A stretch of 64,000 nucleotides of DNA from Prunus persica (taxonomy: Eukaryota > Streptophyta > Magnoliopsida > Rosales > Rosaceae). The DNA is taken from NCBI RefSeq assembly GCF_000346465.2, contig NC_034009.1, positions 14,355,911 through 14,419,910 on the forward strand, given 5' to 3'. A program made the translations under genes and the position numbers. Every line of letters begins with the position of its first letter. Positions within the stretch are counted from its first letter, which is position 1. Below are positions 16,574 through 27,804 of this stretch, piece after piece. The notes under the pieces are model-generated. The model had not been told where the DNA came from, did no database searches, and saw only the letters and a list, made by a program, of their open reading frames with translations.

Positions 16574-18366
16574 ATGGATCGTGCCGTTGGTTCTGTTGCA
16601 CATCCATCATATTTCGATGGCAACAACTATGGCGCTTGGAAGGCCAAAATGAAGTCGTTTATTTGGTCCTTAGATTAACGTGTATAGAGTACAGTGGTTC
16701 ATGGATTTCCTAAACCCACAAAGAAGATCGGAAAAGGAGATGAAGAAACCACAGTCCTCAAAACTAGAGAGGAGTGGACCACTTCAGAAGTCACACACAG
16801 CACTAATAATCAAAAGAGGTTAAATGCTTTATTTACTGCTGTCTCTTCCGATCAATTTGAATATATATATCTGGTTGTGATATTTCTAATGAAGCTTGGG
16901 ATATTTTGCAGGTTACTCATGAAGGAACAGATACTGTCAAGGGAGCAAAGCTTCAAATGCACACTTTACAATTTGAGACACTCATGATGGATGAGAATGA
17001 AACTTTTTCTGAATTTTATGCTAAACTTTGTGTAATTGTGAATGCTTGTTCAAGTTTAGGTGAAAAAATTCTAGAAGACAGGGTTGTGAAAAAGATCTTG
17101 AGATCTTTGTCTCAACGGTTTCAACCAAAGATCACGGCTATTGAAGAGATCCGTGACTTGAACACCTTGAAAGTTCAAGAACTCATAAGGTCCATACAAA
17201 CCTATGAGATGAAACATCTAGCTCCTAAAAAGAGCAAAAGTGTTGCGTTCAAGGTAGTGAATGAAGAAGATGATGGGCATTTAAATGAAGATTGCAGTGA
17301 TGAGGAATTAACGATTCTCACAAGACGATTCATGAACTTTCTCAAGAATCAGGATCCAAGAAGTCGAGATTCAAAAGGTATTAATTCTAAAAATAGATTT
17401 GTTGACTATATTGATGGTGGGTCTAAATCAAGCAGGTCAAATGAATGAAAGAATCTAAGAGAAAAGGTCCAATGTTTCAAATGTGAAGGCTATGGACACA
17501 TATCTTCATAATGTGCTAATACCTTAAAGAAGCAAAAGGATGGGAAGAATAAGGCATTGCATACTACGTGGAGTGACAGTGATTCTGACTATGAAAATAA
17601 TGAGAAGGCCATTGCACTTATCACGACCGTAAGCTTGGATGAACCAACGAAGAAGGATGATGATTGTGAAGATATGAATATTGAGTTCATCATGAACAAA
17701 TATGATGATTTGCTGGCCGCTTCTCAAAAACTCAGCAAACAAAATGAAGAGCTCGTAAAATCCATTGTTGTGCTGAAGCTAGAAAATTGCAAGATTGCAA
17801 ACAAGTTTCAATCCTCTAACACAGATTCCTAAAAGGTAAGTACATGTATGAACGAAAAATTGATGTTTTTGCACAAAAAATTGACTGATCAGAATAAATT
17901 AATTGCATCTCTAACTTCTGACAACAAAGCCCTTGAACTTGAAAATTCAAAGGAAATGATTGTTTCTTTGACCATTGGTGCAGAAAAAATTGACAAGATG
18001 ATTAGCATGGGAAGAAGAGATGGTGACAAACGAGGCTTGGAATTTGAATCAAGTAATAAGTCTTCCGCTGTGTCTAAAACAAAGTTTGTCAAATCCTCTT
18101 CACCTATTGAACCTTCTGCTGCTCATGAAGTCAAGAAATTCATTCCAATTTGTCACTTTGGTGGAACTCGTGGGCACATAAGACCAAGATGCAATAAGCT
18201 TCGAAACGAATTTGTTCGTTCAAATTCTCATGTCATGGGTGGAAAAGTAAGTATCCAACGTAAGATTTCAAATCTTATGAAAGAGGTAAACCGCTTAACC
18301 AAACTATCTGCTTTTCATTGTTTGCCGTCAACTAGGATCAAACACTCTATAGCCCTTCTCACATGT
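16574..18366 (+). pseudogene. Copia-type gag-like region (degenerate)
   Basis: The frame starts at the ATG at 16574 with MDRAVGSVAHPSYFDGNNY, the usual N-terminus of copia Gag (DUF4219/UBN2 type). A stop and frame changes follow near 16677 and 16900. The best preserved part, 16906-17448, carries the UBN2 signature (LQFETLMMDENETFSEFYAK, ILRSLSQRFQPKITAIEE). A CCHC knuckle at about 17472-17515 reads CFKCEGYGHISS, then a stop, then C. A second knuckle-like motif (CHFGGTRGHIRPRC, near 18150) has lost its second cysteine. The region 17848-18366 is predicted to be coiled-coil and lysine rich. The reading frame is then cut by the CACTA insertion. It is not a functional gene. Confidence 0.82.
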
Positions 18367-19135
18367 TCACTACTACAAAAAGTGAAAAAGACGACCAGAA
18401 AACAACGACGGTCTAAGTGAAAACCGTCGTGGTTTATAAAAAGACGACGGTTCTAAAAACACCGTCGTGTAATACAACCTTAGACAACTAAAAAATGGAG
18501 TTTCAAATGGCTGTTCAAAAACAACGACGTACATAATTAAACAACCGACGTCTATTTGAAACAGATTTCCTCAGTGTAAAATCAATGCCAACAAAGAACG
18601 GCAGAAGTTATGAATCGACCGACGTAGAAAGTAAAGACGACGATTTCAATAAAAACTGCCGTTTTTACTCATAAAATAACACGACGAGGTTTTCGTATAA
18701 GACGCCGTATAATTACAAACAAATCCACGGCTTTAAAATACAAAATATCGCCGTATTAAATTAATTTACAACGACGGAAAATATAAATATATCGACGTCA
18801 TTCTCGTATAGTTCTACTACGTTATCTTTAAATCGTACAATAAAATTTATCGTCGTATTTATTCATTTTATACGTCGTACCTTTAATTTTAACGGTCGTC
18901 TTAATAAGAATTTTTGTTAACAATTTTTTTCTTTGATTTTCTTATCCTACGTCGGTAGATCTACTTAATGACAAGAATTGAAATAACCACGACGGTTTAT
19001 ATAGAACACCGCCGACATAATCAGTTTTGTCTGAGATCCCAAGGGTTACGAAATCTTACCAGATGGAACTCTGTTCCACATCATAATCTTAACAGATGAC
19101 ACAGATTTGCAAATATTGCGTCGTGTTAGTTTACA

Positions 19136-20525
19136 AATTCTAGAACATTAATTTCCCTCATTTTAAATTTCCTCGGGAAAGAAAAATCTATTTATCACGC
19201 TTTGGAATTGAAAACTAAAACTGAAAGAATACGGGAAAAAAAACTCCATTTATAATTTAAAATTAAAATCCACGTCGGTTGTAGTACACTTAACGACGTT
19301 TAACAAAATAATCTACGTCGGTAATTATAAATCTACCGCCATCGTAACTTAATATAGACGACGAGAAAAGACGACGGTAGAACAGAAAACCGCCGTTGTT
19401 TCAGTTTCTTTAACATATCTTTCTGCAGGACTTGTGTAGTTCAAAGCATTGACAATGTCTTCATCATATCTCCCAGAAACTACTGATTCAATTGCTCATG
19501 CTTTAGAGGCCATCTGAAGCCATTTCTATTCTTTATCGCATTCTTGAAACCCATCTTCTTCTTCTGAAGCTCTACGGATAAAGGAAGAGGCTATCACAAT
19601 AAATCCGACGGATCTTCTTAGGCAAGAAAATCAAGCAGAGGATCAGGCACATCTGATCTTCAGATTTCCCTGAGAAGCGAACTTTCCTTCGACAGCGAGT
19701 GGAGGCCAGGCTTGCATCTCTTTTGATGGAAAGCAAGGAGTATTCAGAAGCACTAAGTGTCCTATCAGGCTTGATCAAGGAAGTGAGAAGGCTAGTTGAC
19801 AAGCTTCTTCTTGTGGACATATATTTGATGCGAGTAAGCTCAATTTCTCTTTGAGAAAACATCCAAATTATTATCTTTGAGACATGAGAGACTGAGAGAG
19901 GAAGAACTTGGAACCTTAAATGTAAACCGAAAATGAATGAAAGCGACAAATTTATAGAATAAATTTTTAAAACCAACGGCGGTCCTTACAAACAAACCGC
20001 CGTTTAAATTGTAAAATCAACGTCGGTATGATCGACGTATATTACAGAAATACACGTCGGTAAATTAATAAAAACGACGTGTTAAATAATATACCATGAC
20101 GCGAGTTATTACTTATGTACTTTAATTTTTGAGTTTACTACGACGGTACCTACAAACTACTGTCGTATTTATTTACCACGTCCGAAGTTAAATGTACCGT
20201 CGTATTTTGTAATTTATACGTCGTAGTTATATGTAACCGCCATATTATTTTTTTGAAATGGTTTTATATGTAAGCAACTTTTCGTCTACTTGACTTACAC
20301 ATTTGTTGTTTTTATATTCTTATTTTATTTAAATCTGTCATCCAAAAAAGAAACTTTACATATTGCAGAATATTAATTTCCTTCGTTTTAAATTTCCTCC
20401 GGAAAAAAAACTCTATTTATAACGCACTGTAATTGAAAAATAAACTGAAAGGTCACGGGAAAAAAAATTCTATTCATAATTTAAAAATTAAAATCCACGT
20501 CGGTTATATTAAACCTAACGACGTT
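19136..20525. repeat. Internal direct duplication in the 5' subterminal region (19136-19300 and 20360-20525)
   Basis: Two ~165 bp segments match closely, sharing ATTAATTTCC, TTTTAAATTTCCTC, TCTATTTAT and AAAATCCACGTCGGTT in the same order. They flank the RPN6-derived segment on both sides. A second shared block (GGTTTTATATGTAAGCAACT) occurs at about 20260 and 20620. Confidence 0.75.
19455..19868 (+). pseudogene. RPN6: Captured RPN6 (26S proteasome lid subunit) fragment
   Basis: RPN6 (PSMD11) is a PCI-domain scaffold subunit of the 19S proteasome lid. Starting at the ATG at 19455 the plus strand reads MSSSYLPETTDSIAHALEA, then a stop, then in shifting frames SEALRIKEEAIT, TDLLRQEN, FLRQRVEARLASLLMESKEY and SGLIKEVRRL, followed by DKLLLVDIYL-like sequence. 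These are, in order, pieces of the N-terminal part of plant RPN6, without introns and with sections missing between them. Stops and frameshifts rule out a functional protein. It lies inside the CACTA subterminal array, so it is best read as a gene fragment picked up by the transposon. The gap pattern suggests exon joining or internal deletion. I recognised the family from memory of plant RPN6; a BLASTX search would settle it. Confidence 0.8.
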
Positions 20526-20650
20526 AAATGAAATGATTCCACGTCGAATGAAAAATATTGCGTCGTTTTAGTTAAAAACGACGTAGTTAAATGTAACCGC
20601 CGTATTATTTTTTTGAAATGGTTTTATATGTAAGCAACTTTTCGACTTAC

Positions 20651-21472
20651 ACATGCACTGTTTCCAAACCCGATTAAAAATTTCAATCTCCCAGAGAAAC
20701 CTTTTCGTCTTTTTTCCTTGTCAGAGCATTGTCAGAGTTTCTCATCGTCTTCCTCTCGTCTTCTTCGTCGTCTCTGAACTTAAACATCGATCATCTTCCT
20801 CTTGCTTTCATTGCACGCAAAAGGTAAGCTTTCATTTTCACTATTTTGGTTACTGTTTTGCATGCTCATACGTTTTTTGTTTGAAAAATCTTTTTACCTT
20901 TTTTCTGGCCAAAATCATTTTACTTCTTTCCAAGTTTGATAAAATATACAGACAAAGAGAGAAAGTTTCCAACTTTGAAGACAACTACATCAACTAAATA
21001 AGACGACGGTAGACCACGACGGTTCGTCAGTTGTTCTAGCGTCGTCTGAAAATTGACAAAGTTGTTTTTAAAATAATAGTCTTTTTTTATATGCTTGTTT
21101 AATTGCAGGTTTGATTTCGCTGAACAATGGTTTTTGTTTTTCCCTTATTTGATAAAATATAAAGAAAAAGAAACTAGGGTTGGTATCTAATATAGACGAT
21201 AAAATATAAATAATAGTTTACCACAAAGAAAAAGAAACTAGGGTTGGTATCTAATATAGACGATAAAATATAAATAATAGTTTACCACGACGGTGTATTA
21301 CTATTGACGTCGTGTGAACATATATACCACGACGTTATATAAATAATGGTTTTAAACATTTATTACGTCTGAGATTATTTCATTGCGTCGTCTAAAATCA
21401 TATCATACGTCGTATTTTTTTAATACCGTCGTTTGTGTTCTTAATGTTTTCCTGAAATATTTTCACTTGCAG
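20651..21472 (+). other. Probable 5' UTR exon and 5' UTR intron of the TnpA/Ulp1 gene
   Basis: A CT-rich, motif-free block at about 20650-20823 ends in AAAAG followed by GTAAGC, a good donor. The matching acceptor is TTTCACTTGCAG ending at 21472, just before the start codon exon. The intron between them carries CGTCG motifs and a 64 bp tandem duplication. The transcription start is not defined by the sequence alone. Confidence 0.5.
21161..21288. repeat. Perfect or near-perfect 64 bp tandem duplication
   Basis: The unit beginning AAAGAAAAAGAAACTAGGG and ending AATAGTTTACCAC occurs at 21161-21224 and again at 21225-21288, inside the 5' UTR intron. The near identity suggests a recent event. Confidence 0.85.
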
Positions 21473-21499
21473 TTTTGTCTGTTAGTTTTGTCTGTTAAA

Positions 21500-24400
21500 A
21501 TGGTTTCTCAACAACAAACTAAGGATTCTGGCTCCAAGAAGCTTGGAATGGTAGCTCCTCAAGACAAGTCTTCGAAGAAGATGAAGTTTGCTTCATCATC
21601 TGCTGAGACAGAACAAACCAGCCAGACAACAATCTCAGATGATTCAAAGACTGGTCGAGGTATGAGCACAATGCCTCGTGTTGTGAAGAGAAAGCTTCAG
21701 AAACTGAGGCCAATTGTTGAGTACAATAAAAGGGGGAAAGGTGTTGGCCAAGCACATATTGAGATGCAGTCGTATATTGGTGTGTTGGCACGCTCCAGGA
21801 TCCCACTTGTGGACAAGAAATGGTCCCAAATCCCCAAGGATATAAAGGAGCAGATTTGGGAAGCAGTTGACATGGCTTTTGTCGTAGGCCAAGGGGGCAA
21901 GACCTCTGTTTTAGCTTCTGCTTCCAAGAAATGGAAGGATTTCAAGTCTACACTAACGAGGCATTATATCCTTCCATACACCAATGACAGGGAGAAATTA
22001 AGCCAACCCCCTGAAACATATAAATTCATAGAGAAAGCACAATGGGATGCCTTTGTAGCTTCAAGGCTATCCAAAGATTTTGAGTCTGTGCATTCTCAAC
22101 ATGCACAGATTAGGGAGAAACTCGAGTACAATCATCGATTGTCTCGAAAAGGATATGCTGGATTGGAGGATCAATTGGAGGAAACCATGCCTGGGGTAGA
22201 AATTGATCGATCTACCTTATGGAAGAGAGCTAGACAGGACAAACATGGTAACATCCCTGATCCAAAGGTGGCAGAGAAAGCAAAATTAATTGTAAGCCTA
22301 CTATCACTCTGTTTTAAATTTTTATTAAACTGTGAATTATTCTTATTACGTCGTATGTTATATTTTTCGTCGTGTGAATGATATTACCACGTCGAAAAGT
22401 TTTTAAAAACGTCGTTAAAGGTCTAAATAGGAATCACTACTATGTTTTCTGTAATTACAGCATAAGACGTCGGTGGTTCATTTTCGCGTCGTGTGAATGA
22501 TATTACCACGTCGAAAATTTTTTAAAAACGTCATTAACGGTCTAAATAGGAATCACTACTCTGTTATCTTTAATTATAGCATAAGACGTCGGTTGTTTAT
22601 TCATTTCGTCGTTTTAAATAAATAACCACGTCGGTATAACTACCGTCGTGATAAGTTATAATAACGTCGGTTTATACGTTATTGCGTCGTGTGAAATTAT
22701 ATAATACGTCGTTTGTACATAAATAACCGTCGTGTGTTTTTTTGTTTATCTTTTTTTAGGATGAATTGCAGAAACAAGTCTCGGAAGGCAAAGTCAGAGT
22801 AGATGGCAACAATGATGTGCTGACCATGGCTTTGGGCCCCGAGCATCCAGGCAGACTGAGGGGAGTTGGTGCTGGTGTTTCCCCAAGGCAATATTTCAAT
22901 TTGCCCAAACCACAGAGGGTGAGCTTTGACGACCGTTTGAAGGACAGTTTAAGAGTTCTCCTTCAAGAAGAGACTAAAAAGATGGAGGCTAAGGCAAGGG
23001 AAGAGGCCTTAAGGATGGAGGCTAGGACAAAACAATTGGTAGAGGCTGAGAGGGAGCATTTCCTGAGTCAGCTTTCCCAATTAATTCCCAATTTTGATCC
23101 AAGCATGCTTAAACCAAGAATTAGCCAAAGCCCCAAAAATCCAATGTCTGACAAAGCTAGCTGCTCTGGAGGTGATGTGAGATCCCTACATTTGGAGGAT
23201 GATACTGCCAAAATGGGGAAACATCAGCCAGATGAAGAGAAGGAAGAAGAAAAAAGAGATGAAGAGAAGGAAGAAGAAAAGGAGAAAGAAGATGAAGAAA
23301 AGCATGACGACAAGGTATGTTCACATAACTTTGCCTTTTTTATTTGTTTTTCAAAATTTCAGACGTCGATATTTTTATTTAATCCGTCGTTTGTTTAAAA
23401 CTTAGACGGCGGAATTTTTTTAAGACGTAATAAAATATTTAAACGACGGTTTTTGCACCGTCGTTTAAATGGTTTCAGACGACGCTTTATTCATAAAACC
23501 GTCGTCTTTATTGAATTACCACGACAGTTTTTTCACCGTCGTTTAAATACTTTTAAGACGACGTTTTATTACTTAAACCGTCGTCTTTATTGAATTACCA
23601 CGTCATTTTTTTTATTTCTTTAAACAGGTTATTGAAGTTGGTGCTTATTCAAATATGGAGGCGCCATCTTCTTTAAAAACCCTTTGTCGTTTTGTGGAAA
23701 CGACACTCCTGCCTGAGGATAAGACACTCCAATTTACAATTGATAAGGAGGTGTTTGGTGGTGAGCGCGATACCTTCCTCCTGCCTGAAGATATTACACA
23801 ATTTGCAGGCATGGAAGAAATTGGAGCTACTGTATTGGCTGTATATATGAGGTTTGTATTTCTAAGATAATAACTCGTTGGTTTATATATTGCGTCGTCT
23901 TAACTAACTAACCACGTCGTCTTAACTAACTACCGTCGTGATAAATATATTATAACGTCCTTATCTATTTCAGTACGTCGTGTGAAATATTATAATACGT
24001 CGTTTTTTTATACATAACCGTCGTGTTTTGTGTGCTGACTTGTTTATATTATTTTATTTGTTTAGGTACTTACACGATGTTTTGAAAAAAGCCAATATGT
24101 GCAGTATGGTTGGCTTTATCGACCCTGCTACAGTTAGTGCCAACTCTGGCACAATAACTGAAAGATCACGACTCGTAGCAGCTCGACTTCAGAAGACAGA
24201 CGGTGAACAGATTTTCATGATGCCTTACAATCCAGGGTTAGTCTCCTTAGGATTTTGTTTTTATGATTTTCAATAAATGACAGCTTATAAACTAACCACG
24301 TCGGTGTTTTATTTTATTTAGTCGTTTGAAACTACTAACCACGTCGGTATTTATTTATCGTCGTGATAAATATATAATGTCGTCGTTAGCTACTTTACTT

Positions 24401-25025
24401 CGTCGTGTGAAATACTATAATACGTCGTTTTTGTAAATAACCGTCGTTTTTATATTAATTTTGTGCAGCCGTCATTGGATCTTGCTGATTGTAAGAGCAA
24501 AGAAGGAGACCGTCTATTTTCTGGATCCTCTGCCAGGTCATCGTGTGGTCGACGAAGAGGCGAAAAACATCGTGAACAGTGCTTTAAAAATATATAATAC
24601 CCACATAGGCCGAGCAGGACGTAAAAATGTAATTTGGAAAACTCTCTCAGGCACACCAAAGCAACCCAGCAATGTCGAATGCGGGTATTATGTGATGCGC
24701 TTCATGAGGGACATCATCATGGATCCTTCCTTGGGGTTTGAGAATAAGGTAAGAAGAAATTACCTTCATACATTTCACGTCGTTTTTTGTATTATCAACG
24801 ACGGTCATGTAAAATTAACGTCGTTGAATGGATATACTACGTCGGTTATGAAAAATATCGTCGTCTGTGATTGAATTTCTTTTTATTTATAAACCCTAAT
24901 AGTCATTGTTTATGCAGTATGCCAAGGGAAACCAGGAAGCTTCATACCCCCAAGAAGCCATTGATGAAGTCCGGAATGAATGGGCAGAGTTTGTTTTCCA
25001 AATTATTAAACAGGGCAATTATTGA
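21500..25025 (+). CDS. TnpA-like (Transposase_24) protein fused to a Ulp1/SENP-type cysteine protease
   Basis: Six exons join in frame: 21500-22291, 22760-23314, 23628-23851, 24066-24236, 24469-24748 and 24918-25025 (709 codons plus stop). I chose the ATG at 21500 because the open frame upstream of it runs through intron-type CGTCG repeats. Residues about 55-264 resemble the Ptta/En/Spm Transposase_24 family (MPRVVKRKLQKLRP, LVDKKWSQIPKDIKEQIW). A coiled, very acidic Glu/Lys stretch fills about 400-449. The C-terminal ~180 residues are a C48 (Ulp1) peptidase: RHWILLIV (His583), YFLDPLPG (Asp600), Gln646, and NVECGYYVMRF (Cys652), so all four active-site residues are present. C48 enzymes cleave SUMO or related ubiquitin-like tags; the substrate of the transposon version is unknown. 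The introns carry CGTCG arrays. The open frame suggests a functional gene. Confidence 0.85.
22340..22740. repeat. Intronic CGTCG motif array with a ~118 bp tandem duplication
   Basis: Within intron 1 of the TnpA/Ulp1 gene the unit from TCGTCGTGTGAATGATATT to GACGTCGGT occurs twice (starting near 22366 and 22484). Both copies contain TTACCACGTCGAAAA and GGTCTAAATAGGAATCACTA. Further CGTCG motifs follow up to the acceptor. Confidence 0.8.
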
Positions 25026-25380
25026 ACACTTGATATTTATGTATAATGTACAAATTTTCTCTATAATATGTAATGTAAAAATTTGTTGAGGTTTTCTTAA
25101 ATTAAAAAAAAACAAACATACAAATTGCTTAACCGACGTGTAATACTTTTCCAACGACCTAATAAAGTCACAAACCGTCGTATTTTGTTGTTTCGTGTTT
25201 TAAACAATTACGACGTAAAAATATAGTTAGACGACGTTCTTTGAACAATTGAGTCGTTTATGGTTTACAACATCTTCAATTTCTTAAGGGTTCAGGGTAT
25301 CATCGACGACGTTTATGTAACGACAGCGGTTAAGTCGTGGAATATATATTTTACGTCGTATAGTTAAATAGCCGCCATGG

Positions 25381-26634
25381 TTTCTCATTTTAACGACGTC
25401 ATTTTAACGACTTAGTAGTCTATTACAATTTACAACGTCTACAATTTATTAACACCGACGTGGTTTGTTGTTGTGGTAAGAATATTTTATTATTTTTATA
25501 TCAAAATATTCAAAATAAATTTAAAATAAATCAGAAAATTGAAAAGTCAACTCCTATGAAGTCATTGATATATTTTCTTCCACATAAACCTTGAAAAAAT
25601 TCATTTTGAATAACAAAAATTTAAAATGACCATCCAAAACAAAATTGTTTTGATGAGTCATAAAATCACTTCTAGTTTTATGGTTTAGGGTTTAGAGTCT
25701 AGGGTTTAGAGATTAGGGTTGTTATTTATTGGGGTTTATTTTTAAAGTATAATTTTTGGGTAGTCTAGGGTATATGTTAGGCTTTAAAACCATAAAACCT
25801 TTTATAAACTTAATTTTTTAAATTGTATAATTTAATTTTATGGGTTTAGGGTATTAATTTTTAACGACGGTGGTTGGGTCGTGGAATACATATTTTACGT
25901 CGTACAGTAAAACATACGACATGGTTTACGCTTTAAACGACGTCATTTTAATATGTAAGTCGGTTTATATAATTTACAACGTTTTTAATTTCTTAACACC
26001 GACGTGGTTTCTCATTTTAACGACGTCATTTTAACGACTTAGTAGTCTATTACAATTTACAACGTCTACAATTTATTTAACACCGACGTGGTTTGTTGTA
26101 TGGTAAGAATATTTTATTATTTTTATATCAAAATATTCAAAATAAATATAAAATAAATCAGAAAATTGAAAAGTCAACTCCTATGAAGTCATTGATATAT
26201 TTTCTTCCACATAAACCTTGAAAAAATTCATTTTGAATAACAAAAATTTAAAATGACCATCCAAAACAAAATTGTTTTGATGAGTCATAAAATCACTTCT
26301 AGTTTAATGGTTTAGGGTTTAGAGTCTAGGGTTTAGAGATTAGTGTTGTTATTTATTGGGGTTTATTTTTAAAGTATAATTTTTGGGTAGTCTATGTTAT
26401 ATGTTAGGCTTTAAAACCATAAAACCTTTTATAAACTTAATTTTTTAAATTGTATAATTTAATTTTATGGGTTTAGTGTATTAATTTTTAACGACGGTGG
26501 TTGGGTCGTGGAATACATATTTTACGTCGTACAGTAAAACATACGACATGGTTTACGCTTTAAACGACGTTATTTTAATATGTAAGTCGGTTTATATAAT
26601 TTACAACGTCTTTAATTTCTTAACACCGACGTGG
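25381..26634. repeat. Tandem duplication of a 627 bp unit inside the CACTA
   Basis: Positions 25381-26007 and 26008-26634 align with an offset of 627 bp and only a few differences. Each copy starts TTTCTCATTTTAACGACGTC and ends CACCGACGTGG. Each contains a run of TTTAGGGTTTAGAGTCTAGG, which looks like degenerate plant telomere repeat. It lies between the two transposon genes. Confidence 0.88.
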
Positions 26635-27087
26635 TTTTTCAGTCGTCGTTATATAAAAAATTCAAAATAAATTTAAAATTAATCCGAAAAATGAACGGCC
26701 TTACGTTCTTAATCCGAAAAATGAAGTTTCCGTCGTGGAATATTAAATTTACGTCGGTACTTGTAGAACTTTCGCCTTGGTTTTTCTTTCGACGTTTTAT
26801 AACGCGCGCGCTCTAAAAATTTTCGCGCGACCTAAATTTTTTTAGATTTGGCTCTTAGTCTTATACTTTGATCCCTGAAACCTAAAATTTCAGATTTCAC
26901 GCGACATAACATTTCGCTCTCTCACTTCTGCTCTAATTAAAAGTTGCACTCTCCAGGCTCGTCGAATCTGTGAGCTCGTCCAACCTGTAAGTACAAACCC
27001 TATCTTCCCCTTGTAAATTCATTGAATGATATTAGGTTGTTTTGTTAAAGGGTTTTAGGTATATGCTTTGCGATCTGTTAATAATGT

Positions 27088-27318
27088 GCTTATAGGTATG
27101 GGTTCATGGATTTTCTGTTTAATGGGTTCATGACAAGATCAAATAAAGGTGTACTTTTGCTGGAAATCAACACAAAAAGACACATCACCAACTTCCAAAT
27201 GATTTCCAGCAAAAGGACACCTTTATTTGATCTTGTCATTTTCCGCTCTGGAGAAGGTGCAAAGTGCACCAATGCTTATAGGTATGGGTTCATGGATTTT
27301 CTGTTTAATGGGTTCATG
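27088..27318. repeat. Fold-back insertion flanked by a ~45 bp direct repeat, in the TNP2 leader intron
   Basis: An inverted pair of about 39 bp (27132-27170 and 27200-27238, arms beginning TGACAAGATCAAATAAAGG) encloses a 29 bp loop. The segment from GCTTATAGGTATGGGTTC to AATGGGTTCATG is repeated on both sides (27088-27133 and 27273-27318). It lies in the probable 5' UTR intron (donor at 26987, acceptor at 27782) of the transposase gene. Confidence 0.75.
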
Positions 27319-27804
27319 GATTACATTATCTGTTATGTTGAATTGGGAATGGATTTAATTTTGTCGTATCTTTTAATCACCCTATGTTATGTTGAATTGG
27401 GAATGGATTTATTGTTTTCATGCTTGGTTTCATGTATATGTTGGTTTCTTGCTTGGTTTCATATATATGTTGTGTTCTTAATGGGTTTTGTGTTCTTGAA
27501 AATAAACTGAGACACGACGAATTTTAAGGCGTACGACGACGATTACACGACGGTGTTTTTAAACTACCGTCGTTGTATTACTTATACACGACGGTTTTTT
27601 CATAAACCGTCGTTTGTATTACGTATAATAGACGACGTCTGTTGAAAATCCGTCGTCTATATATGCCAAATACGTCTGTTTTTGATTAAAACCCGTCGTC
27701 TCTGTTGTTTATTACTTGCGATTAGATCATTGTATAATCTGCTATAGTGATGGTCATTGCCTGTATTTTCACTTTATTATAGATAATAGGTTATAGTGTC
27801 GGAG

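Larger units (their letters stand above)
18368..20650. repeat. 5' subterminal repeat array of the CACTA
   Basis: Dozens of short motifs built on CGTCG/CGACG (for example ACGACGGT, ACCGTCGT, CCACGTCGG, TACGTCGT) in both orientations, spaced roughly 10-40 bp apart. By analogy with TnpA sites of En/Spm these are probable transposase-binding sites. The array is interrupted by the RPN6-derived segment. Confidence 0.8.

Noticed and set aside
19572..19976. Minus-strand open frame of 134 codons
   Set aside because: It is the antisense shadow of the RPN6-derived segment and resembles nothing itself.
18368..20650. Regularly spaced short repeats resembling a CRISPR array
   Set aside because: The repeats are 5-8 bp motifs in both orientations inside a CACTA end in a plant genome. 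Unit length and spacing are irregular.
25681..25725. Interstitial telomere
   Set aside because: Only a few degenerate TTTAGGG-like words are present, inside a duplicated transposon segment. This is too short and irregular for a telomere remnant.
27796..27804. TNP2 start at 27796
   Set aside because: That codon is GTG. The family N-terminus MDKSWM begins at the ATG at 27805.
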